A stretch of DNA of 64,000 nt from Apiospora phragmitis (taxonomy: Eukaryota > Ascomycota > Sordariomycetes > Amphisphaeriales > Apiosporaceae): NCBI GenBank assembly GCA_038363925.1, contig JAQQWL010000007.1:496001-560000 (forward strand). The letters run 5' to 3'. The stretch's first letter is position 1. Each line of letters starts with the position of its first letter. The position numbers were made by a program, and so were the translations under genes. Below the pieces are notes generated by a model. That model was given only the letters and a program-made list of their open reading frames with translations. It was not told where the DNA came from and did not search any database. This document shows, piece by piece, positions 1-12,782 of this stretch.

Positions 1-3000
1 ACTTATTAAAACTATAAATTAAATACTTCTTAAAAGTAATTAATTATAAAATAACTTTTTAATTAATAATTATAATAATATAATAAAAGAGTTTATTATT
101 TATTATATATATAAATAGAAAAGCTACCTTTAAAAAGCTTTTTAATAAGTTTTTCGAGGTTTTTTTTAACGGCATTTTTAAAGGCTTTTAAAAGAGAGGC
201 TTGTTTTTTACCGTTAATCGAGTAAAGCGTTTTAAAAAACCTGTTTAAAAATATATATATAATATCGAGTTTAATTCGTTAAGACGTTTATACTACTTTT
301 AAACTAATAAAAAGTTTAAACCTTTTTTAATTAAAATTAATTAAAATTTAAACCTTTTTAAAATGCTTTAGATTTAAGATAATAATAAAAATATTAAATG
401 ATTTAATAAATTTCATAAACGTATATTAATAAAATAATGTATTTCATTTATTATAAATACATTTTAAAATCCATTTTTTAATAAAATTAAGAAATACTAG
501 CCGTTCTAATTTACTTTAAGCTTTAATATTTAAAAACGAGAACTTTTTTAAACTAAATAAATTAATAATATAATATTTTTTTATAAATTATATTTTTCTA
601 TTTATTAATTTTATTAAAAAAATGGATTTTAAAAATAATTATATTAAAAGAGGCTTAAATAATAATTAACTTTATAAGTTTTTTAAATATATATTAAACT
701 TATTTATAAAGTTTTCGATTTAATATTTTAAAACTTTTAAAAGTTTATTAAACTACGGCCGAGATTATTATAACTTTAACCACTTTAAAAGTTAATATTA
801 TTATTATAATAATCCTCGTTTAATAAATTTTAAAATAAATTTTAAAATAAGTATCGCTAATAAAAAATATAACATAATTTATTTTATAACGTTTATTATT
901 ATTAATATTAAAACTATTATAAATATAAGGCTTTAAAAAATAAAAAATAATTATTATATATATAGCTTAAGCTTTTTATATAATTACTAATATTAAAGCT
1001 TTAACGGTTATTTTAATAAGCTTATTAGTTTTTTTTATAATAACGTTTACATATTTTAAGATTTAATAAATATTAATAAAATACTTTTTTATTATAAAAT
1101 AATTAAATATATCGAAATCTATTTTAATAATTATTAATTAAATTAGTGTTATTATAAAGCGAAGAAAGTATTAATAATTTAATTATTAATAAAAATGTTA
1201 ATTCGAATAAATTAATAGTTTTAAAGTTATGAAAAATAACTTAAAAATATATAATGTGGTTTATTATTAAATTAATTATATTTTTAAGTTAGTTAATTTT
1301 TATATATTCTATTAATTTTAATGTTTTAAATTAATTAAAATTATTTTTTATTTAATTCGCTATTTAATTTTATATCTTTTTTATATCTTTATTATTATAA
1401 CTTATTTCGCCGTAAATACTACAGCGCCTTTTACTAGTCGCCCTTTATTTTAATAAACCCTCGTCCCACTTTTATTAATCGTTAAACGTTTTTTTTCTCG
1501 TTTTATAACTTTTAAGATTTCTATATAATAAAGGCTTTTTTAAATTAAACTCGCGATTTTTTAATTCTTTAATATTTAAAAAGTATTAAATTAGTTTTTT
1601 ATAAAATACGTATTAAATTCTTTCTAAAGGTTATTATATATATATTTTTTATTATTTAATTTATAAGATTTAAATTTAATATCGAATAATATTTTAATAA
1701 AATAAGATATTTAATTATTTATTAAAAGTTTAATACGTAAAAAATTATAGGTACTAGCTGTTCTTAAGCGTAACGAGTTAAATATAAACGTTTAAAAATA
1801 GATATTTAATTTATTAAATATTTGTTCGAGTAATAAGATATTAAACTAAATATATTAGATTTAAATTTAATATTATTTTTTATAAAAATAATAAAATACG
1901 CGGCTTTAAAAGTAATAAAGAATTTTAATTTCGTAATATAATTTATTAACGCTTTTATAAATAGCTTAATTTCTTTAAAATAAATACGCCTTAATAATAA
2001 ATAAAGTGTTATATTTAATAGTTAAAAAAAGTAAAAAAAGTAAAAAGGTATACTAAGCGTAATAATGTCGTTATTTTTATAATATTCTTTAAATTCGGTT
2101 AAAATATAGCTTTCGTAACCGTTTAAGATTAAAAAGTAATAAGGGTTTTTTATCCGCACTTTAATATATCTATTAAAATACCAAATTTAATCTAAGCTCG
2201 TTTCTTTATTAGTTTAATCGCTAAAAATCGGTTTAATTACTTAATTACTCGGTAAGTTATATTCGCGAGATTAGTTTATAAAATAATATTAATTTTAAAC
2301 GATTAAAACCGGTGAAATATATTAACTTTATAAATTAATATATTTAATCATTATTAACTATTTTTAATTATTTAATTAAACCGATTTCGTTTTTTTATAT
2401 TAATTAACCCGTATTATAACTAGTATTAATTCGATTAGATTTATTATAAAGCTAGCTTTATTAAAATTATATATATTTTTATTTAAAATATTATATTTAG
2501 CTTTAATATTCGTAATTAACGTGAGCTAATTAAAAATAATACTTAAATCTTTAAAAAAAAGCCCTTTAATACTTATATTAACGGTTTATTTAAATTTTAA
2601 AGTTTAAGTCATAATTAATAAAGCGTTTAACTTAATACTTATTAATATAGTCGCCGCCGAGTAATTTAAGAAATTTTCATTATAGTTTTTATAATATTAA
2701 TATTAAAAGGTATCTAAGTATTTAAATTAATTATATATATATAAACCATCTTTTCTTTAATGTAATTTAATTTATATTATAAATATTGAATTTCGCCTCG
2801 ACATTTAATTCTATAAAATGAGTCACTTAAAGTAATTTTAGAAATGTTATATACTTTTATAATAACTTTTAAACTAATTTAATTTAAACTTTCTCGCGTT
2901 TTTAAATTATTAAAACAATACGAACTTTTTTTAATTAAATCGATATTATAATTATAAAGATATTACGTATTAAAATTAAATTATATAAATTAAAAAAAAG

Positions 3001-3101
3001 TAATTAACTTAATAACATAATTAATTTAATAATAAACCACGTTATAACCTTAATATTTATATAAAGCCTAGGCTTTAAATCGAATAATAAATTAATTCTC
3101 A
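1..3101. repeat. AT-rich RIP-degraded repeat DNA, family unresolved
   Basis: This stretch is extremely AT-rich, with few CpA or TpG dinucleotides left and no open reading frame of useful length. That is the usual end state of repeat-induced point mutation in ascomycetes. I could not read any protein motif through the stop codons on either strand, so the original repeat family is unknown. It continues the same base composition as the retroelement that follows, so it is probably one or more older transposons into which that element inserted. Confidence 0.75.
3097..3101. repeat. Left target-site duplication (TCTCA)
   Basis: The five bases TCTCA lie directly before the left end of the retroelement. 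The same five bases follow the right end at 11131-11135. Five-base duplications are typical of Ty3/gypsy integrases. The match is short, so chance (about 1 in 1000) is not excluded. Confidence 0.6.
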
Positions 3102-4034
3102 TATAACGAACGCTATCTAAGTTTTAAAAAAAACCTAGTAAAACGTATTAAAGTTTATATTAATAATACGAAAAAGTATTTAAACGTGTAATAAAAGTCG
3201 CTTTTATCGATATAATAAGTAATAGCTCGTAAGAATAAAGATAACGGAGAGGCGTAAGTTTTAAAAATATTTATAATAGTTTTATTAAAGTTATTTATTT
3301 TATTAATAAATTAAAATTAATATTTAAATTAATTATTAAAATAAAGAATATTTATCGTTATATATCTAATCTCTTCCTTTATTAATCCGTTAGATCACTT
3401 AGTTCACCCTCGTATTCTAATAATCTAAATAATCCCCTCGTTAGTTAAATTACCGGCTCACTTCGTTATTTTTAATGATCCCTGTAATCCCTTACGTAAC
3501 GTTATTTTTACTACTTTTTTAAGTCGTGTCTAACGTGCTGCTATTTAGGATACCGTCGTTATGATCGCCGTACGCTTTTATAGTATAGGTAAGTTTATAT
3601 TAACGTAACTAGTAACGCGGTCGGTAACCGTAATATCGTAACCTAGGCAAGGTATCGTAAATCCGGCCTAATAATTTATAAGTTTTAACCGTATAATTAA
3701 ATTAAGTTATAATATTACTTTCCCTTTTTTAATTACTTTATCATCGAAACGCTAAGTTCTTTTAAATATTTTTACCCGCTTATTATATCGAGGCCTAATA
3801 AATTCTTCCTTCTTTTTATTATACTTTTTTATTATAATATTTATTTATTATATTAAATCGAGTTAAAAAATCTATTTTTTATATAAAGTTTAAAAAAATT
3901 AAATAGCGTTATAACTTAATCGCTCTTTTTAACGAATTTAGTTTTAAAGCTATGCCGTGCTCTCTTTATTTAAAAAAAAGGTAGAAGTATATTATACTAA
4001 ACAGTATTTCTCGCTATAAGGAGTACGTCCGTTG
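3102..4034. repeat. Left copy of the element's direct repeat (LTR-like)
   Basis: Alignable by eye to 10113-10989 over its whole length, with differences almost all transitions. It starts at the element boundary. It diverges from the right copy after GTCCGT, where the left copy runs on into the GC-rich tail of an embedded reading frame and the right copy switches to inverted sequence. It is the 3' LTR side relative to the minus-strand pol. The exact inner LTR boundary cannot be fixed, because no clear CA end or polypurine tract survives. Confidence 0.65.
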
Positions 4035-4362
4035 TGGTCGGTCCTGCGATGGTTCCGGTCTATCGGTTTCCGCGGTGTCTCGGGTCGTTATCGAGTCCCG
4101 TCGTCTGCGCTCTGAGGAGCAGGCGGCTAGCGACTCTCTACGCGAGGCGAGCGCGGCTCTGGAGAAGGCTTATCGGGAGGCTCAAGGGGCCTTTCAGCGT
4201 CTGGAGCGGATTCGGCAGCAGCGGAATTCTCTGGTGACGCGCGGCGTGGAGATGGCTAGGCGTAGTCTTCGTTCTTTGGACGAGCTGGAGGCGGCCGAGC
4301 ACGCCGAGTTTAAGGCGGTCGTTAAAGCGCAATCCTTCGGGGCGTTTAAAGTAATGAATTAG
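3870..4362 (+). pseudogene. Antisense zinc-cluster/coiled-coil ORF of the retroelement, N-part RIP-damaged
   Basis: Reading plus-strand from about 3870 gives a damaged cysteine-rich start (PCSLY, then a stop, then YKEYVRCGRSCDG) that leads in the same frame into an intact 95-residue tail (4075-4362). The tail is strongly helical, with a run of Glu/Arg/Ala heptads and the segment RSLRSLDELEAAE. I recall similar proteins, with a Cys-rich head followed by a coiled coil ending in SLDELDELE-like sequence, being common next to fungal retroelements; their function is unknown to me. The tail is GC-rich and keeps CpA/TpG, unlike everything around it. The ORF is antisense to gag-pol. The head has an undamaged second copy at 10809-10992. 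Confidence 0.6.
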
Positions 4363-4699
4363 AACGCGATAAATTTTGACCTCGTTCTTCCTTAAACTCC
4401 CGCAGTTCCTCCGCGGCGTTCACTAAGTACTTCCTAGGTTCCTAAGTATTATCTTCTAATAAGTAACCTTTTTATTAAACGAGGTATTAAAAGCCTCGTC
4501 CTTTCTTTTTTTTATTAATAATTTCGTTAATTTCGTACTCGTATTAATCCGTTTCGACTTTTAGTTATATATCGATTAAGGTTTCTTCGGCCGTTAGCTC
4601 GAGTAATAAAGTATGAAATATAAGGTATATCCGTATTATTTTAAGTAATAATAATCGGTAATTAATTTTTAAAATAACCTCTATAATTTTAAATAGTTT

Positions 4700-7190
4700 T
4701 ATCTTTTTAAAGTCTAGTTTATCGCTTAGTCGTTTTATTTTAATATTTCGTTATAAGAGGTAAACCTTTTCTCCTTTTTTAAAGGTTAGTCCTTTTAATC
4801 TTATTTAGTCGGCGTATCCCTTTATTTATTATTAGAGAAAGGTAAGGTTTTATTATAATATAATTTAAAGTTCTTTTAATTTTTTAACTTATATAGTCGC
4901 GATTAGTACTAATTCTTTTTTTAAGGGTTTCTTAGTAACCTCTAGGTTATACCCGTAGTTCGCTTAGAATAAGGAAATGCGTATAGCTTTATTATTTACA
5001 CTGTTATAAGTAAATTAAGCTATAAGTAATAGTTATACCTAATTGTTTTATTTATAGTTAATATAATAGTGTAAGTATTACTTTAGGGTTTAGTTTATCC
5101 GCTCGATTTATTTATTCGTTTAGGGGTAGTAAGTTATAAATAGTTTATATTTAATACTAAATTATATTATAAGCGACTTTTAGAATTTAGCCATAAACAG
5201 TTTATTTTTATTAGAAATAATCGTTTCGGGCAGCCCGTATTAATTAATAATTATTCGAAGAAATATATACGCTAGGTTATTAATATCGCTAAATTCTTTA
5301 TACGGTAGGAAGTAGGTATACTTTATAAGTTTATCTATAATTATTAAGATATTATTATAATTAACCTTAGTTAGAGGTTTTTTTAATAAGGGTAGCTTAA
5401 TAACGAAATTAAGTATAATAGTTTTTTATACTTTATTTAATAATAAGATTAGTTATAGTTCTCCGTATAATTAGTATCGAGTAGCTTTAGTTTTATTATA
5501 AAGGTTATATTCGCTAATTACTTTAACTATAATTAGTTTAAAGTTTTTATAATTAAATTGCTTAGTAATTCGTTTCTAAGTTTTAAATACTCCTTAATGC
5601 TCGTATATAGGGTGCTCGTGAAATTCTTTAATAAAGTCTTCGCGGTACCGCTTAAGGATATGGATCTTGTTTCGGTAGAAGGTAAGGCCGTCGTAATCTT
5701 TAAAGTAGTCCCTAGGGTAGTTCGTAGGGTCGGGGGTCTGATTAAATTACCGGAACTTAGTAACCTAATTATCGTTATATTAGACGTGGTTCGTAACGTT
5801 TAGTTATTTCGAAGGTGTGAGGTTACCGTCTTAGTCGTAAGTAAGGATAGTCCGCGTCTCGAGCGGGACCTCTTCCTAGTGGTCCGGTCGTCGGCTTAAT
5901 ATGTTGGCGCGACCGTTCTCGTTACCCTTTCGATAAATAATAGTGAGGTTAAATTTTAATAAGAATTTAGATTATCGTATTTATTATTTATTTAATTTTT
6001 TAATAATAATAAACGTTATAAAGTTTTTATAATCGGTATAGACCTTAACTAGTTTTATTATTTCGTTAAATTAATATTTTTATTTTTTATAAGTTTTAAT
6101 AATAATTATTAATTCTTTATTATAAATTTAATAGTTAAACTCTAATTTGTTAAGTTTTTTTAAAAAGAATGTGACTAGGTGTAACTTTCCGTTATTATCT
6201 CGTTAATTAAGTTATCCTCTAATCGTATAGTTTAATGCGTTAATTTCGATTTTAAAAAGTTTAGACAAGTTTATTATATAAAGTATTAGTTCGTTAAGAA
6301 TTCGTTCTTTAATATCGTAAAAGGCCTTATTTTTTTTCTTTATTTATTAGAATAATTCGTTCTTTTTCGTTAGGTTTGTTAGGGGTGTTACTATCCTGTT
6401 AAATCCGGGACGAAAATCCGGTAATAATTAGTTAGTCCTAAAAAGGATCTGATTTCCGTAGCGTTTATGAGCGTAAGTTATTCTTTAACTATTAAAATTT
6501 TCAAAGGTTCTATTTAAATTTCGCCTAGGGATATTACGTATTTTATAAAAGTGACGGATTATTAATAAAATTCGCTTTTTTCTAAGTTAACTAGTAGGTT
6601 AGCGTCCTGTAGCTTTTAAAATATTAATTTTACGTATTTTCGGTACTACTCGTTATTTTTAGAATAAATAAAAATATTATTAAAGTATATTATAATAAAC
6701 TTATCGAGGTATTTTTATAAAATGTAATTAATTATAAACTAAAAGTTAATTAATATATTAATTAAGCTAAACGGTATAACTTAATATTCGAAATAACCGT
6801 ACTTAGTTTAAAACGCGGTCTTTTATTCTTTTCCTTTTTTAATTCGGATTAGGTTATATACGTTAAAAAGGTCGAGTACTATAAAGATTTTAACGTACAG
6901 CAGTTTATTTCGTAAATCGCTAATTAAAGGTAGGGGGTACCGGTTCTTAATAATAATTTCGTTAAGCTTTCGGTAATCGATGCATATACGCTACTTAGGT
7001 TTCCCGTCCTTGCTTTTTTTTAGGACGAAGAGGATAGGGAAGCCTGCTAGCGACGTGGATGGTCGTATGACTCCTTTTTCGAGATTCTCCGTAATATACT
7101 CCTTTAGGGCTTATTTATACTCCTGGTTGAGTTTGTATATAGATATGAATAAGGGTTCCTTCCTATCCTTAAAGGGTATTTCATAATCCC
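4700..7190 (-). pseudogene. Degenerate pol: reverse transcriptase, RNase H, integrase
   Basis: Translated on the minus strand through many stops. Around 7085-6955 it reads [19 protein letters not shown] followed shortly by RICIDYRKLNE, the classic Ty3/gypsy RT entry. At 6696-6661 the catalytic YxDD box reads YFNN, i.e. both aspartates became asparagine through G-to-A changes in TpG context. Near 5640-5560 a sequence resembling HEHPIYEH.GVFKT matches the histidine part of an integrase zinc-binding domain. The order on the minus strand (RT, then integrase) is that of Ty3/gypsy rather than Ty1/copia. RNase H between them is inferred from order only. No functional product is possible. Confidence 0.75.
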
Positions 7191-8899
7191 ACCGTGTGTA
7201 AGGCGGTAAGCCTGTTTCTAGTTTCTTATTAAAAAAGGCTTCGAATTATTAGTACTCTTTTAGTATAGTTATTATAACGTTCGGCTTAGGTTTTTTAATA
7301 ATAATATATATTTTAAAAACTTTAAATTTATTAAAGGGTTATTTTTTAAACCGCTATCTATTAATTAAACCTCTTCTTAATATATTTTATTAAAGTTAAC
7401 TTATTTTTTAATTAATTTTAAAATTATTTACCCGTAATTGAAATATTTTTAAAATTATATTATATCTTGCGACGTTCGTAATATTATACGTGATTTGTTT
7501 ATAACGTCTTTCGATATCGACTAGAAAGTTCGCGACTTCTTTTCGTATTTCTTTATTGTTATAAGTTATAAATCTTTTATCGACGGTTTTAAATCGGTAT
7601 AAGGCGTTTTTTTTCTATTATTCGAGTTTAAAGTAATTAACGATTCGTAATAAAATATAGTTTTTTTACGTTTCTCTATTAAGTAACGCTTTAATATAAA
7701 CTCTTTTTATACTTATTATTAGTATAATATATTTATAGATAGCTCGATTATTTATTATTTAGTATAGAGACCTGTTTTAGTCCGCCTATTATCGTCCTTT
7801 TATAGTAAGCGGCGTCTGTTTTTTAAACGTTACTCTTATAAGTAGTTAATAATTTTTTACGATCGATCCTCGTATCGTTACTATCGCTCCCTCCGTTCTA
7901 TATAGGGCGCTTCTTAGTATATTAGTAAGGGTATTTTTATACTTTTTTTTATATAAAGTACTATTCTTAATATTTAAGATACGGGTTCTTCGGGTAATTC
8001 GAAAGTTTATTCAGTTCGCGGTAATTTATAAACGTTTTATAAATTCTTTAATATATTAAAAGGGTTCTTTTATCGGGTATATACTTATACGTCTTAAAAG
8101 TGTTAGGCGCTCTCTTTTAAACGTTTATAAGCTCGCGATTTTTCTTAGGCGTGTTTAAGGTATTAGTCCTCGAAGTACTCCTTTTAATCTCATCCTTCTA
8201 AGTGGCATTATCGTAGCCACCGTAGGTCTTTTTATACTAATAAGTACGCGCGTCGTTTATCGGGGATCGATATTCAGATTTTTTTAATAATATAACCCGG
8301 GTATGGTTACGTAATAAGTTATTTACTAATCCTTCGGGGAAACTATTCGTGCTTAAGTTTCTCCGCGAGGTGTTCTATATAAGCGTCGTGCACGCACGAG
8401 ATCCATAAAAGCGTGAAGTATCCTTCGTATGTAGGGGAAATTCGTAGGTTGTCTTTTATAGCGTAGTTATTATAGATTCCTTAATTAAACTTAGCCGTGA
8501 TAAGTATTTAGCGTAGGTGTTTCGAGTCGGGGTAAGGAATATTAGGGATAACTAACCATCTATCGGTCTTTAAATCTCTAAACTTAGCGATCTCGTATAT
8601 TAGTTTATTTATTAGCATACTTACTAAGCGTTCGTAATTTATAGGTTATTTTAGCTAGCTCGTAGTATCGTTTATTGAATTACTATTTTCGTTGTAAAGG
8701 AGGGATCGTTCCCTTCGTATTATTGCGACGCTTCGGCTATAGTCTTTCTTACCTCCGGGGCTTTAAGGAACTATCCGGTACTTTCTTTATCCGTTAAATA
8801 AGAAGTATACTTATCGTTATAATAAGCTATTTAGGATAGGCTATCGTATTTAATAATAACGTTATTATTTTTAATAATTATTATAAGGGTATTTTTTAC

Positions 8900-10050
8900 T
8901 TTAATAGCGTTAACTTATCGTTCGTTTAAAACTCGTCGGAAATCCTTCTTTAATATTTTCGAATATAATATCCTAGTTTTTAATAGTTATAATAAATACC
9001 GCATAGTTTTTTATCTTATTTATCGTATTTAGTAACGTCGAAGTTTATAAGCTTACTATAATAGTTATATATCGTAATATTCTTAGGCGATATATAATTA
9101 TATTAACGTGGTCGCCCCGTATTAGCTTAAATTCGACTAGTCTACCGCTAAGGTCCGCCTTATTTCTTACGGCGTCGTTTATATATATAAATATTAATTT
9201 TAATAATAAATTCTATATACGAAAGGAAGTTATTAGGGGCGTTAAGCCGGCTAAGTTTATTTTTAATATTATTCTTTAATCCTCGATAATATATTATAAT
9301 TTTCGTAGTTTCGATACAGTTTAATCGAGCTATAATACGCCGGAACTCGGCTATGTAAAAAGCGGCTAATCCTTTTTATTTAAAGGTTTTAAGTTCTTTC
9401 TCCGCCTATCACTTTTTATCGAGGTTTTAGAAAAATAATTTAAAGGTTTATTTAAGACCGTCGTAACTTTTGAAAATACGTTATACCTCTATGCAGCATA
9501 ACTTAACTTATTAGTCGTTTTTTATAAATTCGTTTAAATAAGGTTTAAACTAAGCGAGTACTTTATTTTTAAAAAACGAGGCGGCATGGATAACTCGTTA
9601 GGTAGCGTTTTAGAACGTCTCTTTATAAAATTATTAATAGGCTTTAATTTAAATAAAAAAGCCTTAGAAATTTCCGCTTATTCCGTTAAAAAGTGTTAAC
9701 ATATTAATTTTTATACCCTTTTTTAATATAATAAGGGTCTAGATAATATTAATAATTATATAAAAAAGACGCACTTCTTTATATAACTTATTAATATTAT
9801 AGGGTGTTTATCTTAAAGTACTTTTAGTTAAGAGCTCGTTACGCTCCTTCTTAAGCTTAACGTAATAATATTAATAATTAACGCTCTCCTACTCGAGTTC
9901 CTTAATTCGTTTAATTAATACTTATCGGGTAAGTTCATTATTACTATCGTCGCTATTAATGTCTATAGTAGGGTCCCGTTGAGAGGTATTAGGGGTAGCG
10001 ATAGGAGTTTTTCCTTATTGGACGGTGTTACTAGGGCCAGGTATAGACAT
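8900..10050 (-). pseudogene. Degenerate gag with CCHC zinc knuckle
   Basis: A minus-strand ATG at 10050 opens MSIPGPSNTVQ, followed by serine/aspartate-rich sequence and a lysine/glutamate helix (VKLKKERNELL), interrupted by TAG/TAA codons where tryptophan or glutamine is expected. Near 9010-8960 a knuckle-like sequence reads CGIYYNY, a stop, then KLGYYIRKY. This is what a CCHC knuckle becomes when Cys and His codons suffer RIP transitions to Tyr. The order gag before RT on the same strand supports the element's orientation. The end of gag and the protease between gag and RT could not be delimited. Confidence 0.65.
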
Positions 10051-10112
10051 AGTTCCTATAATACTATTACTTAAGGATCTAAGTAATAACTCGTAAAAAC
10101 AAGAGTAATCAA

Positions 10113-11130
10113 AATATAACGAACGCTATCTAAGTTTTTAAAAAAACTTAATAAAACATATTAAGGTTTATATTAATAATACGAAAAAGTATCTAAACGT
10201 GCGATAAAAATCGCTTCTATTAATATAATAAGTAATAGTTTATAAGAATAAAGATAACGGAAAGGCGTAAGTTTTAAAAATATTTATATAAAATATATAG
10301 AGAATATTTATCGTTATATATTTAATCTCTTCCCTTATTAATCCGTTAAATTATTTAATTTACTCTTATATTCTAATAATTTAAGTAATTCCTTTATTAA
10401 TTAAATTACCGGCTCACTTCGTTATTCTTAATAATCCCCGTAATCCCTTACGTAACGTTATTTTTACTACTTTTTTAAATCGTATCTAACCTGCTGCTAT
10501 TTAAGATACCGTCGTCGTGATCGCCGTGCGCTTTTATAATATAAGTAAGTTTATATTAGCGTAGTTAATAACGCGGTCGGTGGCCGTAATATCGTAGCTT
10601 AAGCGGGGTATTATAAATCCGGCCTAATAATTTATAAGTTTTAACCGTATAATTAGGTCAGGTCGTAATATTATTTTCCCTTTTTTAATTACTTTATCCT
10701 CGAAGCGCTAAATTCTCTTAAATATTTTTACCCGCCTATCGTATTAGGGCCTAGTAAGTTCTTCCTTCCCTTCGTTATACTTTTTTATTATAATATTTAC
10801 TTATTATATTAAATCGAGTTAAAAAATCTGTTCCTCGTACAAAGTTTAAAAAAACTGAACAGCGTTATAACCTGGTCGCTCTTCTCGACGAATTTGGTTT
10901 CGAGGCCATGCCGTGCTCTCTTTGTTTAGAGAAGGGGTGGAATTATATTATGCTGGACAGTATTTCTCGCTATAAGGAGTGCGTCCGTCATCTTTATTCC
11001 TACGAGCTATTACCCATTGTATCGGTAGAAGCGACTTCTATCGCACGTTTAGATACTCTCTCGTATTGCCAACATAAACCCCAGTACGTCTTACTAGGTT
11101 TCTTTTAGAACCCAGATAGCGTTCGTTACA
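10113..11130. repeat. Right copy of the direct repeat, ending in an inverted copy of its own start
   Basis: Bases 10113-10989 repeat 3102-4034. Bases 10984-11130 are the reverse complement of 10113-10262, with RIP-type differences. The switch occurs within the shared bases TCCGT. The inverted tail and the adjoining 100-200 bp are much less mutated than the rest of the element, so they show what the sequence was before RIP. A 5-bp duplication of the target follows at 11131. Confidence 0.75.
10809..10992 (+). pseudogene. Undamaged head of the antisense zinc-cluster ORF, tail lost
   Basis: The frame is open from 10809 and reads through KFKKTEQRYNLVALLDEFG into MPCSLCLEKGWNYIMLDS and SRYKECVR. 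It then leaves the family where the repeat switches to inverted sequence at about 10989. The left copy continues at the equivalent point with CGRSCDG and the coiled-coil tail (3870-4362). The two copies together show that the protein once had a Cys-x2-Cys plus later Cys-x2-Cys-x3-Cys head. This copy is truncated, so it is not expected to make a working product. Confidence 0.55.
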
Positions 11131-11655
<525 letters not shown>

Positions 11656-12782
11656 CAGCTCCCGGGACTATGCACGTGGGCGAGCAGGGCACTAATATAT
11701 AGGTCGCCCTCGTGACCATCTCTAACTAGGCGAACTTCTTGCCTGCGCAGTATCGTGAACCTTCTGCAGACGGGCAAACAGCAGTAAATGGAGTAACGAA
11801 AGACGTCTTTCTTTCATGGCCATCACTGCCCCTCCCCTCCTTCTTTCTTATACGCCTCGTTGCACAGTCCTCTCCGCCTGTGCGACCACCTGTAGTGGGC
11901 GGGTAGGGGAGCAAGATCTTGAAGATGGCGGCGGGGCAGCGCGGCACGGTCTCAGTTACCGTATTCGCCCTCCTCGCTCATGATCCGGTGACGACCCCTG
12001 TGTGGCGTGGCTGGATCCGACGGGTTGTTAGCATAGCGCATGCGCGCTCTTGAGGCGCCCAGCCATAGCCAAAACGAGAAGCAAGCCGGCCCCCGTTAAA
12101 GAAGAAGCAGTTGTAGTCCGAGAAGCGCACGAATTCAGACAACGTCAACAATGGCACAAGATCAGATGGCCGGTGATACAGGGATCAATCCTTCCGCAGG
12201 GCAGTTCTCGACACCCAGGATTGGCCAATCCGTGCCCCTGACGCAGTCCCAGCAGGCAGTAACCATTGACGGCTGGCGTCGCACTAGCTAGGATGAGCAA
12301 CCACAGGAGTGTAATCACGGGTCGTCCCGAGTCTGAGACTGGTCTCCCAATGATCACGGTGCGGACCAAGCCGGGTCTGCTCTAGCATTCCGCCGCGGCA
12401 AAGTCGTCGACCCGGCTATATCCGAGACTATCCGATTTATATTAACAAGAGGAGGGAACTTTATTTGGATGCGTATAGTTGGCCTTGGCGCTCCATGCGT
12501 GTGGCATTCGTTACCAGCTGGTTAGTACTACCTTGGGTTGCATTGCCTAGTGGCACTACGCAGACCAAAGGTTGTCTCAACGACATTGACGTAACTAATT
12601 GAGCCTCTCATGGTCTTGTATGGCTTTTATTAAAAACGAGTCTATGTTTCTCTTCCCAATATGTCTCGACTATCTCCCAGCATCAACCCTCTGGCCCACC
12701 CGAGTACCAGTAGTTACTTTCTCCTCATCATCCTAGACGCCGTCAGCACGCTACCCTGTCCACAGAGGAATAATAGAGAGGT
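11656..12782. other. Intergenic, no recognisable gene
   Basis: Normal base composition resumes abruptly after the microsatellite. The open frames here are short, lack family features and have poor codon composition. I see no RNA gene or transposon end. It is the transition from the RIP compartment to the first ordinary gene. Confidence 0.6.

Larger units (their letters stand above)
3102..11130 (-). mobile_element. RIP-inactivated Ty3/gypsy-type retroelement with inverted termini
   Basis: This 8.0-kb element has its gag-pol on the minus strand. Left and right portions share a direct repeat of about 0.9 kb (3102-4034 and 10113-10989). The left end reads TATAACGAACGC and the right end reads GCGTTCGTTACA, so the outer ends are inverted copies of each other (TG..CA before RIP). 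Reverse-strand translation through stop codons shows a Gag start at 10050, a CCHC knuckle near 9000, reverse transcriptase around 7085-6660 and an integrase zinc domain near 5600. Nearly all differences between the two direct-repeat copies are C-to-T or G-to-A transitions, the RIP signature. A 5-bp duplication, TCTCA, flanks the element. The element is dead, because its RT catalytic site and many tryptophan and glutamine codons are destroyed. Confidence 0.8.

Noticed and set aside
3102..4034. Reading the left and right ends as TIRs of a DNA transposon
   Set aside because: The interior encodes gag, reverse transcriptase and integrase, and the duplication is 5 bp, so a retroelement with an altered end explains it better.
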